Source: Zhongshania marina
Lineage (GTDB): Bacteria > Pseudomonadota > Gammaproteobacteria > Pseudomonadales > Spongiibacteraceae
Direction of reading: 5' to 3'
DNA: 64,000 bases
Assembly (NCBI RefSeq): GCF_002915595.1
Contig: NZ_PQGG01000031.1
Location: 186,001-250,000 of the forward strand
Below, piece by piece: positions 52,858 to 62,679 of the stretch. Within the stretch, counting starts at the first letter, position 1, and the number at the start of each line of letters is the position of its first letter. A model generated the notes under the pieces. The model had not been told where the DNA came from. It did no database searches and saw nothing but the letters and a program-made list of their open reading frames with translations. The position numbers and the translations under genes are program-made.

Positions 52858-54006
52858 TTAGTCGGGTAAAAACTCTGCCAACACGCTGTCTAGCATGTCG
52901 TAGCCGCGCTCGGTGGGTGAGTAGGCTGCTTGCTGTTTTTGTAGCAGCCCATCGCTGATTAAATCTTCTATGCGCGGCGCAATACTTGACCATGCCAGCC
53001 CCGTGCGGGCTTCAAATAGTGCGCTGGAAAATCCCTGCCGTAGGCGCAGTGCATTCATTAAAAATTCTAAGGGTAAATCGCTAAGGGTAATGTCTTCAGA
53101 TTTACTCGTACGCGATGGTGCACGGCTTAAATAATCCTCTGGCTTGCGGGTTTTTTGGTAGCGAATAATCCCGCCGTCGGCTTGGGTAATTTTGCCGTGA
53201 GCACCTGCGCCAATAGCGAGGTAGTCGCCGAATTGCCAGTAATTAAGATTATGCCGCGATTGATGATTGGGCTTGGCAAAAGCGGATACCTCATAGCGCG
53301 AAAAATTGGCGGCGCTGAGGGTTTCAAAGCCCGCACTTTGAATACGGTGCATTTCGGTTTCTATGGGCAGAGTTGGCGGGCGTTTAAAAAATTCGGTATT
53401 GGGTTCTATGGTGAGTTGATACCAGCTTATATGAGGCGCGCCTGCATCTATGGCAATCTCTAAATCACGTAATGCATCTTCTTTGCTTTGATCGTTTAGC
53501 CCATGCATTAGATCAACATTAAAATTATCGAAGCCTGCATTTTGCGCACAGGCGATGGCGCGCAAGGCGTCGTCACTATTGTGTATTCTACCGAGCTTTT
53601 TAAGCTGCGCGGGATCAAAACTCTGCACACCAATAGAAAGCCGGTTTATACCCACCTGCCGATATGCGTTAAAGCGAGCTTGCTCAACAGTGCCGGGGTT
53701 GGCTTCTAAGGTAATCTCTATATCGTCAGCGAATTTAAGTCGCTTACGCAATTCGGCAAACAATGTTTGGTAGGCGCTCGGAGAAAATAAACTTGGTGTG
53801 CCGCCGCCGATAAAAATACTTTGTAATTCTCGGTTTTGAATAAACCCCACATCCTGATCGAGATCCTCTAGCATCGCCGCGATATAAGCTTGCTCAGGTA
53901 ATTCGCTCTTCTGCTCATGGGAATTAAAGTCGCAGTAAGGGCATTTTCGCACGCACCAAGGAATATGGACGTAAAGCGATAAGGGCAGCTGGGTGGAGTC
54001 AGTCAT
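52858..54006 (-). CDS. hemW: Radical SAM heme chaperone HemW
   Basis: 382 residues. CVRKCPYC gives the C-x3-C-x2-C radical SAM cluster followed by DFNSHE, IFIGGGTPSLFS and LSIGVQSFDP. These mark the HemN-like HemW group, a heme-trafficking protein rather than an active coproporphyrinogen oxidase. The start is ATG 54006; a TTG two codons earlier is possible. No ribosome site is visible in front of it because an inverted-repeat element begins nine bases upstream. Confidence 0.92.
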   Translation of the reverse strand: MTDSTQLPLSLYVHIPWCVRKCPYCDFNSHEQKSELPEQAYIAAMLEDLDQDVGFIQNRELQSIFIGGGTPSLFSPSAYQTLFAELRKRLKFADDIEITLEANPGTVEQARFNAYRQVGINRLSIGVQSFDPAQLKKLGRIHNSDDALRAIACAQNAGFDNFNVDLMHGLNDQSKEDALRDLEIAIDAGAPHISWYQLTIEPNTEFFKRPPTLPIETEMHRIQSAGFETLSAANFSRYEVSAFAKPNHQSRHNLNYWQFGDYLAIGAGAHGKITQADGGIIRYQKTRKPEDYLSRAPSRTSKSEDITLSDLPLEFLMNALRLRQGFSSALFEARTGLAWSSIAPRIEDLISDGLLQKQQAAYSPTERGYDMLDSVLAEFLPD

Positions 54007-54014
54007 AAGCAAAA

Positions 54015-54126
54015 TTTGGGGTCAGTGTAAAAACTATGGATTATAGGACGCATAGGAGCTCAAGGTATTCTATAAGTTGACGTTTTCGCTGCGCCTAGGT
54101 GAAGAGTTTTTACACTGACCCTAAAT
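54015..54126. mobile_element. MITE-like inverted-repeat element, copy 1
   Basis: About 112 bp bounded by inverted ends that start TTTGGGGTCAGTGTAAAAAC (54015-54034) and end with its near-complement at 54106-54126. No coding potential inside. A second copy lies 550 bp away at 54677. The ends resemble those of repeats moved by REP-associated or IS200-like tyrosine transposases, an inference. Confidence 0.7.
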
Positions 54127-54132
54127 ATCTAC

Positions 54133-54594
54133 CTATTCAATGAGTTCGATATCAACCTTGATCAAACCGGAAGAGATATCGCCAATTGCAGCAAAGGCCG
54201 CCTTAGATAGGTCGATTACACGGCCCCGAATAAATGGTCCACGGTCATTGATTGTAACCACCACACTAGCACCGGTTTTCTTATTCCTTACTTTAACACG
54301 ACTGCCAAAGGCTAGGGTTCTGTGGGCGGCTGTGTATAGATCGTGTCGATAGCGCTCACCGCTGGCGGTCTTTCGATTGTGGTATTTATCATCGTAGAAG
54401 GAGGCTAGTCCAGACTCCATGATTTCAACGGGGGCCTCTGCGGTGACTGGGGCCGGCGCTTCTTCAATCGTGTTTTCATTTATCTGTTGCACAGACGAAC
54501 AGCCTGTCAGCGAGAACAGTATGGCGATGGTAATTAAAGCGATGCAGCTATTCGCGGCGCGCCGGCGAAAGCGGAAAGTTAATATTTTTGACAA
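54133..54594 (-). CDS. RlpA-like double-psi beta-barrel lipoprotein
   Basis: 153 residues. A lipoprotein signal (IALITIAILFSLTGC, lipid Cys near 32) precedes a short Pro/Ala/Glu-rich linker and the RlpA double-psi barrel: SGLASFYDDKYHNRKTASGERY, AAHRTLAFGSRVKVRN, VVVTINDRGPFIRGRVIDLS. RlpA proteins act on denuded peptidoglycan at the septum, or just bind it. No SPOR domain is present. I place the start at TTG 54594 because GGGGG lies six bases upstream; a TTG at 54606 is also possible. Confidence 0.87.
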   Translation of the reverse strand: MSKILTFRFRRRAANSCIALITIAILFSLTGCSSVQQINENTIEEAPAPVTAEAPVEIMESGLASFYDDKYHNRKTASGERYRHDLYTAAHRTLAFGSRVKVRNKKTGASVVVTINDRGPFIRGRVIDLSKAAFAAIGDISSGLIKVDIELIE

Positions 54595-54676
54595 GAACAC
54601 CCCCAAAAGGCATTTAGTGTGAATACACGCGCTCTAATCGATCTCGGCAATGAGAAATAGTTCCGATGTAGGTATA

Positions 54677-54783
54677 TTTGGGGTCAGTGTAAAAACTAGG
54701 AATCTGGGGTGCTCAGCCTTGTAGTGTAGACGGTGTGCGGATGTTGCGCTGTAATAATACTGAGTTATTACACTGACCCCAAA
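54677..54783. mobile_element. MITE-like inverted-repeat element, copy 2
   Basis: 107 bp with the same ends as copy 1 (TTTGGGGTCAGTGTAAAAAC at 54677 and its complement with one mismatch at 54764-54783). The interior differs from copy 1. Its right end provides the last codons and stop of the PepSY-family gene. Confidence 0.7.
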
Positions 54784-55901
54784 TTTTTTTCCGCATTGCG
54801 GCGTTGATTATTGATTCGGCGTTGGCGCTTTTTCCACCAAAGATAGAAGCCGCTGCCAAATAGGATAGCGGGGCTAAGACCTGAGAATACTAACAGCCAG
54901 CGTCCGCCAAGACCTAAAGCGTCGCCGCTGTGGAGGGGGAATTGCCAAATCAGAAAGCTATTGCCGCTGGGTGCGGTTAATGGGTTCCAGCTTGCTAGTA
55001 TTTCGCCACTATATTGATCGACCCAAACTTTGCTGGCGCCATAATTTGTCCAAGCCTCGCCAGCTTGGGCAAAGAGCAATTGGTAGCTGGCGGTGGCACT
55101 GGTGGGTAGATATATTCTTTTTAATACCGCATCGGGGAAAACAGACTTCGCGTTTTTGACAGCGGTATCCGCACTAATTACTGGTGATTCGGCGGTATTT
55201 TTGAAAGTAGATTCGGGCGACGGCAATTCGATTACGGGGCTAATAAAATTCACTGCCGCTTTCATTGGGCCGTGAAAAATTAGACTGATACCGGTAAATG
55301 CAGACATGCCAAGTAATATTGAGAATACGATGCCAATGAATTTGTGAAGGTCGTAGTTTAGTCGGATTGGTCCTTGATGACGGTTTACACGCAAGGCATT
55401 GCGCCATTGCCCGCGGCGGGGCCACCAAATAACAATCCCGCTAAGGCTAAAGAAAAGTAGTGCAATACCCATGGCTCCCACAATGTATTTACCCGTTTGG
55501 CCAGCGGTAAGATCGTGGTGAAAACTGTAGAGCCAAGTCATGGGGTACTCGCCCCAAACACGCACCGCGACTGCCTCCGCAGTATCTGGCGAGATGCTAA
55601 CCTCTACGGTTTTGCCATCGCCCGCTGCGTTGGGAAATCTTGCCGTGTGAGGACTGCCCGGTGCGCGGGATATATAAAGTCGGTTGATGGTGGCATCGCT
55701 GGGGGCGGCGGCCTTCGCTGCAGCAATGACCGCATCGAAGCTGGCAAGTTTTGCGTTTGGATCACTGCGTAGAGCAGGTGTTAGTGTTTCATCAATAGCG
55801 TGATCGAAAACGAGCAAGCTGCCGCTAATACCAATAAGGCTGAGCAGCAGGCCAAATGTTAGGCCTGCGTACTTATGCAGCTTTAGCAGGACTCTGCGCA
55901 T
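54768..55901 (-). CDS. PepSY-associated transmembrane protein (siderophore-uptake associated)
   Basis: 377 residues with about four membrane helices. KLHKYAGLTFGLLLSLIGISGSLLVFDHAIDETL begins the PepSY_TM domain; WLYSFHHDLTAGQTGKYIVGAMGIALLFFSLSGIVIWWPRRGQWRNALR and DLHKFIGIVFSILLGMSAFTGISLIF follow. Such PiuB-like proteins reduce or help use ferric siderophores at the inner membrane. It lies 18 bases after the TonB receptor in the same operon, under the Fur box. ATG 55901 is used; a TTG right after the receptor stop is an alternative. Its final five residues and stop come from a repeat. Confidence 0.87.
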   Translation of the reverse strand: MRRVLLKLHKYAGLTFGLLLSLIGISGSLLVFDHAIDETLTPALRSDPNAKLASFDAVIAAAKAAAPSDATINRLYISRAPGSPHTARFPNAAGDGKTVEVSISPDTAEAVAVRVWGEYPMTWLYSFHHDLTAGQTGKYIVGAMGIALLFFSLSGIVIWWPRRGQWRNALRVNRHQGPIRLNYDLHKFIGIVFSILLGMSAFTGISLIFHGPMKAAVNFISPVIELPSPESTFKNTAESPVISADTAVKNAKSVFPDAVLKRIYLPTSATASYQLLFAQAGEAWTNYGASKVWVDQYSGEILASWNPLTAPSGNSFLIWQFPLHSGDALGLGGRWLLVFSGLSPAILFGSGFYLWWKKRQRRINNQRRNAEKNLGSV

Positions 55902-55919
55902 TAGCGACGCTGGCGACAA

Positions 55920-58019
55920 TTAAAATTGTTTTGCAAAGGACACGCTAACATTGCGTCCTATACCTTTAAAGTTGCGAGCATCTGAACCTGTGGTTTGCGA
56001 ATAGTAAGTGAAATAGTCTTCGTTGCTAAGGTTTTGCACGCCTAGGCTGATTGTGCCAAAGCTGGCGGCGTAATCGATATTGGTGTCTATGGTGGTATAG
56101 CCTTTGAATTTAGTTGTCGTCTGGCCGCTGCTATTTTTAAAATTGCGGTCTTGAACATGGCTAAGTTGCAGGCGAGAGTTGAGTTTGTCGGTCCATTCAC
56201 GATCCCAGCTCAGATTGATTCTGTTGGGGCCGATATTGGCGCCCGCCATATCGGTGTCTACTTTACCGTCGGCGTCTGAATCGTATTCACCCTCTTGTCG
56301 AGCAACGCGAAGGTTTAAGGTGTCTACCTCACTGGCAAACCAAGTGCTTCGGAATTCAATGCCGCTGATTTCTGTTTTTTCACGCTTAACAGTATAAATT
56401 CCATCGGCGTTGGCTTCTAAGCGCTGCCCAAAATCTGAATCTGACTGGTAATAGCTTAGTTGCACTTGAAAGTTGCGATTGGTGTATTCCGCGCCAATTT
56501 CTGTGTTGTCAGTAATGATAGGTTCTAGGTCTAGGAATGTTTCGACACTTTGATTTGCTGTGTTTATTCCCCGCAGCACTCGGCCGACATCGGCCATTGA
56601 AAAGCCCTCGGAGGCATTACCAAATAAACGCCAATTATCGGTGATTTTGTAGGTGGCGCCGACATTGAATAGGGTGTCGTCAAATTCAGGTTTGCCGCCC
56701 TTTACAAATTGGCCGCCGTTATACGACGCTAGGGTGGTGAAATCGCCGACTGCTAATTCTGAGTTTTCTTGGCGAACACCGGCGGTGAGTGTGAGGTCTT
56801 GGACGCCGACATATTCTACTTGTAAGTAGGGCGCGTAATTTTCGTATTCGGTTTTTGGCACCCAGTAGCGGCCAGTGGTAATTAATTTTTGATAAGTAGT
56901 GTCAGTGAAAATATCTATACCATAAACTAAGTTCACGGGCAGGCCAGCGACCTCATCTTTGATCAAGGTAATTTTAATGCCTTGTTTTTCGGAGTTATTT
57001 TGCGATTGATCAAATACCGACGCGCCAAGCGCAGGGTCCTGAAAAGTAGCTGCAGTGCTGCCGCCATAGGTTGCGGCAAACTCTTGGGTGAAGGCGTGGG
57101 CGCGGAGCTTGTGGCCAAAAAATTCTTCGTTGCTATAGCTAAAGCTAAATAGCGTGACTTCATTGCTAACTGGGTCGCCCTGCACATTGCCTTTTTCTGC
57201 GGTGGTAGGCACGCCGGCATCGATGTCGCCGTCGACCCCAACCCAATCATTGTTTCCTGAAATATCGTAGTGATTCACAGTCATCTCAAGACGCTGCTCG
57301 GCCCAGTTGTAACCCAGCTTTAAAAAGACATTGGCCATCTCAGAGTCTAGCGTGTCGCCCTGCGCATTATCAAAACCGATGATGTCGCCATTGGCGTCAT
57401 AGCCTATGCCGCTCTCACGGTAACCAATACTTGCCAAACCATCAAAATTATCCCAGCTACCTGATGCGCTGTAATTTACACCGTAGCCCAAGCTTTCACC
57501 GAAATCTTCTTCTTGGAAGAAGGACTCTATGCGAATGCTTTGCTCTGTGGTGTCGCTGGGGCGCTTGGTGATCAGATTGATAATCCCGCCCGACGCCCCC
57601 AAGCCGTGAATCGCATTGGCGCCGTGTATAACTTCAACTCGTTCAAGCATTAGCGGGTCGATGGTGTGAGCATCGCGACCGCCGTCCCGCAAAGGATTGG
57701 ATTGTGGTACGCCGTCGACTAGATATAAAGGCTTACGGCCGCGCAGACTTTCGCCGGAATTGGTCATTTTTTGGCGGCTTGGTGCAAAGCTGGGAATCAG
57801 ATTACCAAGGATGGTAGACATGTCACTGGTAACGCCCATTTGCTTGATTAGCTCTTGTTCGTTAATAACCGTGACGGTATTGGCAATAGTGCTGAGTGGG
57901 CGCTCTGAGCGGCTGGCAGTAACAACCATTTCCTCGGTGAACTCTTTGGCGGTAGCGCTGCCGCTAGCGGCGATTAGCGCCAGTGTCGTCAAAGATAATG
58001 ATTGCTTGAAATTGCTCAT
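55920..58019 (-). CDS. TonB-dependent siderophore receptor
   Basis: 699 residues. Sec signal peptide MSNFKQSLSLTTLALIAASGSATAKE, TonB box EEMVVTASR, plug domain with VYLVDGVP-type stretch (KPLYLVDGVPQSNP) and VEVIHGANAIHGLGASGGIINLITKRP, then a 22-strand barrel ending in aromatic Phe (SVSFAKQF). The terminal F and the LSNEDYFTYYSQTTG motif are usual. The ligand is probably a catechol or hydroxamate siderophore, unresolved. A strong Fur box lies upstream. ATG 58019 has GAGGCTT before it. Confidence 0.93.
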   Translation of the reverse strand: MSNFKQSLSLTTLALIAASGSATAKEFTEEMVVTASRSERPLSTIANTVTVINEQELIKQMGVTSDMSTILGNLIPSFAPSRQKMTNSGESLRGRKPLYLVDGVPQSNPLRDGGRDAHTIDPLMLERVEVIHGANAIHGLGASGGIINLITKRPSDTTEQSIRIESFFQEEDFGESLGYGVNYSASGSWDNFDGLASIGYRESGIGYDANGDIIGFDNAQGDTLDSEMANVFLKLGYNWAEQRLEMTVNHYDISGNNDWVGVDGDIDAGVPTTAEKGNVQGDPVSNEVTLFSFSYSNEEFFGHKLRAHAFTQEFAATYGGSTAATFQDPALGASVFDQSQNNSEKQGIKITLIKDEVAGLPVNLVYGIDIFTDTTYQKLITTGRYWVPKTEYENYAPYLQVEYVGVQDLTLTAGVRQENSELAVGDFTTLASYNGGQFVKGGKPEFDDTLFNVGATYKITDNWRLFGNASEGFSMADVGRVLRGINTANQSVETFLDLEPIITDNTEIGAEYTNRNFQVQLSYYQSDSDFGQRLEANADGIYTVKREKTEISGIEFRSTWFASEVDTLNLRVARQEGEYDSDADGKVDTDMAGANIGPNRINLSWDREWTDKLNSRLQLSHVQDRNFKNSSGQTTTKFKGYTTIDTNIDYAASFGTISLGVQNLSNEDYFTYYSQTTGSDARNFKGIGRNVSVSFAKQF

Positions 58020-58083
58020 AGAAGCCTCATGCACGGCGTTGCCGCGTTGTGGGTATTTTGAAAGTCGTGAATTGTATGGCTTA

Positions 58084-58098
58084 TGAGAATCATTATCA
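58084..58098 (-). promoter_or_regulatory. Fur box upstream of TonB receptor
   Basis: On the minus strand TGATAATGATTCTCA matches the 7-1-7 Fur consensus TGATAATnATTATCA with a single mismatch. It lies 65 bases upstream of the receptor start, so iron-repressed expression of the receptor-PepSY pair is expected. Confidence 0.85.
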
Positions 58099-58099
58099 A

Positions 58100-59180
58100 T
58101 ATTGGGGGCTTATGAGCACTACGGCGCTTCTTGTGGATTTCGTCATATTCACGAAGCAGGGATATGTGAGCGCTGGGTTGAGGCACGTAGTGCCGAATAA
58201 CTAAGTCGCCCAGCGAGGGTGAAACAAGGATTCGCAGCACGCCGCGATAATAATTTTCAAGCTTGGTATTTTTTTAACTTCTAATGCCAAAGGCATTACT
58301 CAATTTTGGTGTTTAACTGATAGCAATTTTTTCGTCCTTCTGGACGACTTACTTTCTTTTTGCATGCCCAAAAAGAAAGTAAGCAAAGAAAAAAGGCACC
58401 CTGCATCACCGTCGATGGCGAAAAGCGCCATCGATCCCTTCCGCGCTTCGCAAGTAACGGCGCGGGAAAAACTCGCCTTCGGCTCAAACAGTTTCCCGCT
58501 TAACCCGTTACTTGCTGCAGTGCTCAGCGGTGCTGAAGGGCTGGTGGTCGCTGGTAGCCTTTGCTAAAAACTATCTCATCCGTAAGATGAAAATTTTTAT
58601 TTGTCATGCTCTACTCGGATTGGGGCTTCAGGTGAGCGGTAGTGAATGCTTTTAAGCGTCAGTCGTTAGACATCCGACATGGTATTTAACCCCGCTTTTG
58701 AACTCACCGAGCATTGCAGAAATTCAATGGGATGCTTTTAGCGAGGACTGTCTGAGCCGAAGGCGAGTTCCGCAGCGATCCCATTGGATTTTTGTAAGCG
58801 CAGGGTACCCGTAGGGTGAGTGATAGCGGGCGAATTTCTTGCTTACTTCTTTTTTCATAAAAAGAAGTAAGTCGCTCGGCGAGGGCGAAATAATAACTCA
58901 CAGATAGCTGTGACACCGCTATACGGGAAGGTTTTCAAGTATGAATTTATTATTCTACTTTTAAAATCAAAGAATTAACTTCGTAACTATTTTCTGCATA
59001 ACCCCATCATTTATGGATTCACGCTAGTTGATCTAGCGCATAAACTCATGTCGGCTCAAATAGCCGAGCAATGCGGCGGCCACGCGGACTTGTCTAAGTC
59101 GTAATTCGCTAGAAATAACTTCACAAGCCATTCCACGGAAAATGAATGCGGGGCTATGAGGCGAAGGCTAAACGCCGAGC
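58100..59180. repeat. Gene-free 1.1-kb region packed with hairpin repeats
   Basis: No gene here is convincing. Two sub-blocks carry long hairpins. Block one (58333-58564) contains a 5-bp, a 15-bp (58348-58383), an 8-bp and a nested 11+8-bp stem (58450-58515), closed by GCAAAG/CTTTGC. Block two (58725-58871) has a 9-bp stem and a 13-bp stem (58842-58871). The direct repeat GTCGCYCRGCGAGGGYGAAA lies at 58205-58224 and 58871-58890. The pieces resemble intergenic repeats I have seen in gammaproteobacteria, but I cannot name the family. Confidence 0.65.
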
Positions 59181-60644
59181 TTAGCCCAGCCCCAACTCGT
59201 TCCAGATATCATCTATTTTCTGAATAACAGCAGGATCCTTCACTATGGGTCTACCCCATTCACGGGTGGTTTCACCGCCCATTTTATTAGTGGCGTCCAT
59301 TCCCATTTTGGAGCCGAGGCCTGAAACCGGTGAGGCGAAGTCTAGGTAGTCGATGGGGGTGTTTTCAACTAGAACGGTGTCGCGGGCTGGGTCCATGCGG
59401 GTGGTGATGGCCCAGATGACGTCGTTCCAGTCGCGGGCGTTGACGTCGTCGTCGCACACAATAACAAACTTGGTGTACATAAACTGACGCAGAAACGACC
59501 ACACGCCAAACATGACACGCTTGGCGTGACCGGGATATTGCTTCTTAATGGTGACGACCGCCATGCGGTAGGAACAACCTTCCGGTGGTAGATAAAAATC
59601 TACAATTTCCGGAAATTGTCTTTGCAGTAATGGCACCAAAACTTCGTTCAGCGCTACGCCTAATACAGCGGGTTCATCCGGCGGCCGGCCGGTATAGGTG
59701 CTGTGATAAATGGGCTTTTTGCGATGGCTGATGTGGGTGACGGTGAAAACCGGAAAGCTATCTACTTCATTGTAGTAACCGGTGTGATCGCCGTAGGGGC
59801 CTTCGTCAGCCATTTCTTCTGGGTCGATATAGCCTTCTAAAATAAATTCGGCACTGGCGGGTACTTGTAGATCATTGCTAAGGCTGGTGGTGAGTTCGGT
59901 TTTGCTGCCTCGCAATAGACCGGCGAAGGCGTATTCGCTTAGAGAATCAGGAACTGGCGTTACCGCGCCGAGGGTAGTAGCAGGGTCTGCGCCAAGCGCA
60001 ACGGATACGGGAAATTTCTCGCCGGGATTGTTGGCTTTAAATTCTTGGAAGTCTAGTGCACCACCACGATGGGACAGCCAGCGCATAATCAGCTTGTTTT
60101 TGCCGATTAATTGCATGCGGTAAATGCCGAGGTTTTGCCGTTCTTTATTGGGTCCGCGAGTAATAACCAGCGGCCAGGTGATGAGCGGCGCGGCGTCGTC
60201 GGGCCAGCAGGTTTGAATGGGCAATGTGTTTAAATCTACCGCGTCGCCTTGAATAACGCACTCCTGGCAGGGCGCGTTGTTCACCATTTTAGGCCCCATA
60301 TTCAAGACTTGTTTGAATACTGGCAATTTGCTCCACGCGTCGCGCAGGCCTTTAGGTGGATCGGGTTGGCGTAGAAATGCGAGCAGTTCACCGACATCGT
60401 GCAGCGCTTTTATGTCGTCTTTGCCCATACCCATAGCGACACGCTTTTCGGTACCGAATAAATTCGCCAAAACCGGAATGTCGTAGCCAATAGGGTTTTC
60501 AAATAACAGGGCGGGGCCGCCCGCGCGCAAAACACGGTCGCAGATCTCGGTCATTTCCAGATTGGGATCAACTGGGTGGCTAATACGTTTTAGCTCGCCT
60601 AGTTTTTCTAAGTGCCGGATGAATTCTCTGAGGTCTTTATACAT
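59181..60644 (-). CDS. ubiD: 4-hydroxy-3-polyprenylbenzoate decarboxylase
   Basis: Ubiquinone synthesis, 487 residues. It uses prenylated FMN supplied by UbiX. Landmarks are [46 protein letters not shown] (cofactor-binding region), the acidic [23 protein letters not shown] and [13 protein letters not shown]. Length is typical of E. coli UbiD (497). It lies downstream of rho on the same strand but separated by the GACGTC repeat. Confidence 0.95.
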   Translation of the reverse strand: MYKDLREFIRHLEKLGELKRISHPVDPNLEMTEICDRVLRAGGPALLFENPIGYDIPVLANLFGTEKRVAMGMGKDDIKALHDVGELLAFLRQPDPPKGLRDAWSKLPVFKQVLNMGPKMVNNAPCQECVIQGDAVDLNTLPIQTCWPDDAAPLITWPLVITRGPNKERQNLGIYRMQLIGKNKLIMRWLSHRGGALDFQEFKANNPGEKFPVSVALGADPATTLGAVTPVPDSLSEYAFAGLLRGSKTELTTSLSNDLQVPASAEFILEGYIDPEEMADEGPYGDHTGYYNEVDSFPVFTVTHISHRKKPIYHSTYTGRPPDEPAVLGVALNEVLVPLLQRQFPEIVDFYLPPEGCSYRMAVVTIKKQYPGHAKRVMFGVWSFLRQFMYTKFVIVCDDDVNARDWNDVIWAITTRMDPARDTVLVENTPIDYLDFASPVSGLGSKMGMDATNKMGGETTREWGRPIVKDPAVIQKIDDIWNELGLG

Positions 60645-60649
60645 AAAAG

Positions 60650-60776
60650 AGGGTCTGACGTCGGGAGTCGGAAGTCTGAGGCTACAAGGTGCGGCCTCAG
60701 ATTCATACTATCAAACTTAAATTGCGGTTTAGCTTCAGGGCTTTTATGTCTGACGTCAGGCCTCCGACGTCAGACT
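60650..60776. repeat. GACGTC-rich inverted repeat between rho and ubiD
   Basis: The right part forms a perfect 10-bp stem (GTCTGACGTC / GACGTCAGAC, 60748-60775) directly after the rho stop. The left part (60652-60680) carries GTCTGACGTCGG in inverted orientation relative to the far end, and CTGAGGC/GCCTCAG (60676-60700) makes a further hairpin. Probably a small mobile repeat; it may also end rho transcription though no T run is seen. Confidence 0.55.
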
Positions 60777-62044
60777 CACTTCCTTTTCATTGAGTCAAAG
60801 AAGTCCGCATTGGTTTTGGTGTCTTTGAGTTTGTCGATTAAGAATTCGATAGCTGCGGTGTCTTCCATGCCGTGAAGTAATTTACGCAGTATCCACATTC
60901 TGGCCAGTTCTTCTTCACCGGTCAGCAGCTCTTCGCGGCGGGTGCCGGAGCGACGAATATTGATGGCGGGGTAAACACGTTTCTCGGCAATTTTGCGGTC
61001 GAGGTGTAGTTCGTTGTTGCCAGTACCTTTGAATTCTTCGTAGATAACTTCGTCCATTTTCGAGCCGGTATCAATCAATGCCGTTGCGATAATGGATAAG
61101 CTGCCGCCTTCTTCTATATTACGCGCCGCGCCAAAGAAGCGCTTTGGTCGCTCTAGGGCGTGGGCGTCTACACCACCAGTTAATACTTTGCCGGAGCTAG
61201 GGATGATGGTGTTGTAAGCGCGGGCTAGACGGGTAATAGAGTCGAGTAGGATAACGACGTCGCGCTTATGCTCAACTAGGCGTTTGGCTTTTTCGATAAC
61301 CATTTCTGCCACTTGGACGTGACGCGCCGGTGGCTCGTCGAAGGTCGAGGCCACAACTTCTGCGCCGCGTACACCTACCGAGCGCTGCATTTCGGTTACT
61401 TCTTCTGGGCGCTCGTCGATCAATAATACGATGACGTAACATTCTGGGTTGTTGCGAATGATGCTCGAGGCAATATTCTGCAACATTAAGGTTTTACCCG
61501 CTTTCGGCGGTGCGACGATCAAGCCGCGCTGGCCTTTACCGATTGGCGCCGCCAAGTCGATGATACGACCGGTTAAATCTTCGGTGGAGCCGGTTCCCAT
61601 TTCAAGCGTCAGGCGCTCATTAGGAAACAGGGGGGTAAGGTTTTCGAACAGAACTTTGTTCTTGGATTGTTCGGGGCGGGTAAAGTTAACTTCATCGACT
61701 TTTAGCAGGGCAAAATAGCGTTCGCCCTCTTTGGGCGGTCGAATCTTACCGGCAATGCTGTCACCAGTGCGCAGGTTAAAGCGTCTGATCTGGCTTGGAG
61801 ATACGTAGATGTCGTCGGGGCCGGCGAGGTATGAACAATCAGCCGAGCGCAAGAAGCCAAAGCCGTCTTGCAGTATTTCTAATACGCCGTCGCCGTGAAT
61901 GTCTTCACCGCTTTTGGCGTGGCGCTTAAGTATGGAGAAGATTATGTCTTGTTTACGAGAGCGGGCGATGTTGTCTAGGCCGCCTTCTTTGGCAATGTCG
62001 AGTAATTCTTGAGCTGATTTTGTTTTTAGATCGGTAAGATTCAT
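60776..62044 (-). CDS. rho: Transcription termination factor Rho
   Basis: 422 residues. N-terminal RHO_N helices ([20 protein letters not shown]), the RNA-binding cold-shock-like domain ([36 protein letters not shown]), Walker A ([12 protein letters not shown]), Q-loop and R-loop regions and Walker B in [15 protein letters not shown]. Normal length. The 224-bp leader upstream, before trxA's terminator region, is AT-rich and may be where Rho autoregulates, as known in E. coli. Confidence 0.97.
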   Translation of the reverse strand: MNLTDLKTKSAQELLDIAKEGGLDNIARSRKQDIIFSILKRHAKSGEDIHGDGVLEILQDGFGFLRSADCSYLAGPDDIYVSPSQIRRFNLRTGDSIAGKIRPPKEGERYFALLKVDEVNFTRPEQSKNKVLFENLTPLFPNERLTLEMGTGSTEDLTGRIIDLAAPIGKGQRGLIVAPPKAGKTLMLQNIASSIIRNNPECYVIVLLIDERPEEVTEMQRSVGVRGAEVVASTFDEPPARHVQVAEMVIEKAKRLVEHKRDVVILLDSITRLARAYNTIIPSSGKVLTGGVDAHALERPKRFFGAARNIEEGGSLSIIATALIDTGSKMDEVIYEEFKGTGNNELHLDRKIAEKRVYPAINIRRSGTRREELLTGEEELARMWILRKLLHGMEDTAAIEFLIDKLKDTKTNADFFDSMKRK

Positions 62045-62268
62045 AGGTATATGGGTTTAGTGGTATCAATTAGACAGGATATAAGCGAGACGTGGGATCG
62101 GCAGAAATAGGGAAGCCGGAACGAACTCGACGAGTTAAGCTGAAGCGAATATAAGGTTAATTATTGGGTGTTCTTTGAAGGATCTTGCGCACTCTATCAT
62201 CGAAAGGCTAGGGCGTCTAGCTTTTCGAGCGAGCCCGTGCAGTAAAATTCTGAACGGGCTACTAAGGC

Positions 62269-62595
62269 TTACAGTGCTGAATTTACGAAATCTAGCAGCT
62301 GAGTTTTAGACAATGCGCCAACTTTAGTGGCCTCTGCATTACCGCCTTTGAAAATCATCAGCGTTGGAATGCCGCGAACGCTAAATTTTGCAGGCGTGTC
62401 GCTGTTGGCATCAACGTCGATTTTGCAGATCTTCACTTTGCCGGCAAATTCGCTAGAAATTTCGTCAAGAATAGGGGCAATCATTTTACATGGGCCACAC
62501 CACTCAGCCCAGAAATCAACCAGCACAGGCAAGTCAGACTTCAGCACGTCTTCTTCAAAGCTGCTGTCGGTGACGTGAACGATGTTGTCGCTCAT
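62269..62595 (-). CDS. trxA: Thioredoxin
   Basis: 108 residues, active site WCGPC, PTLMIF with cis-Pro. ATG 62595 with GGAGAAC upstream is correct; the longer in-frame start would add 17 residues. trxA-rho neighbourhood is the same as in E. coli. Confidence 0.96.
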   Translation of the reverse strand: MSDNIVHVTDSSFEEDVLKSDLPVLVDFWAEWCGPCKMIAPILDEISSEFAGKVKICKIDVDANSDTPAKFSVRGIPTLMIFKGGNAEATKVGALSKTQLLDFVNSAL

Positions 62596-62679
62596 GTTAG
62601 TTCTCCGAATAAACATCACAAAATTAAGGATGTGCGATGATAGCACAGGAATTATGACGATGTGAAAAGAGGTAACAGT

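Noticed and set aside
58364-58567. 67-codon open frame in the hairpin block
   Set aside because: It is made of inverted repeat stems, has no ribosome site of note, and the same DNA folds into long stems, so it is not a likely protein.
58704-58916. 70-codon minus-strand open frame
   Set aside because: Crosses the second hairpin repeat; arises from repeat sequence.
62232-62260. Possible trxA terminator AGCCCGT...ACGGGCT
   Set aside because: Seven-base stem with a 15-base loop and no T run on the minus strand; too weak to call.
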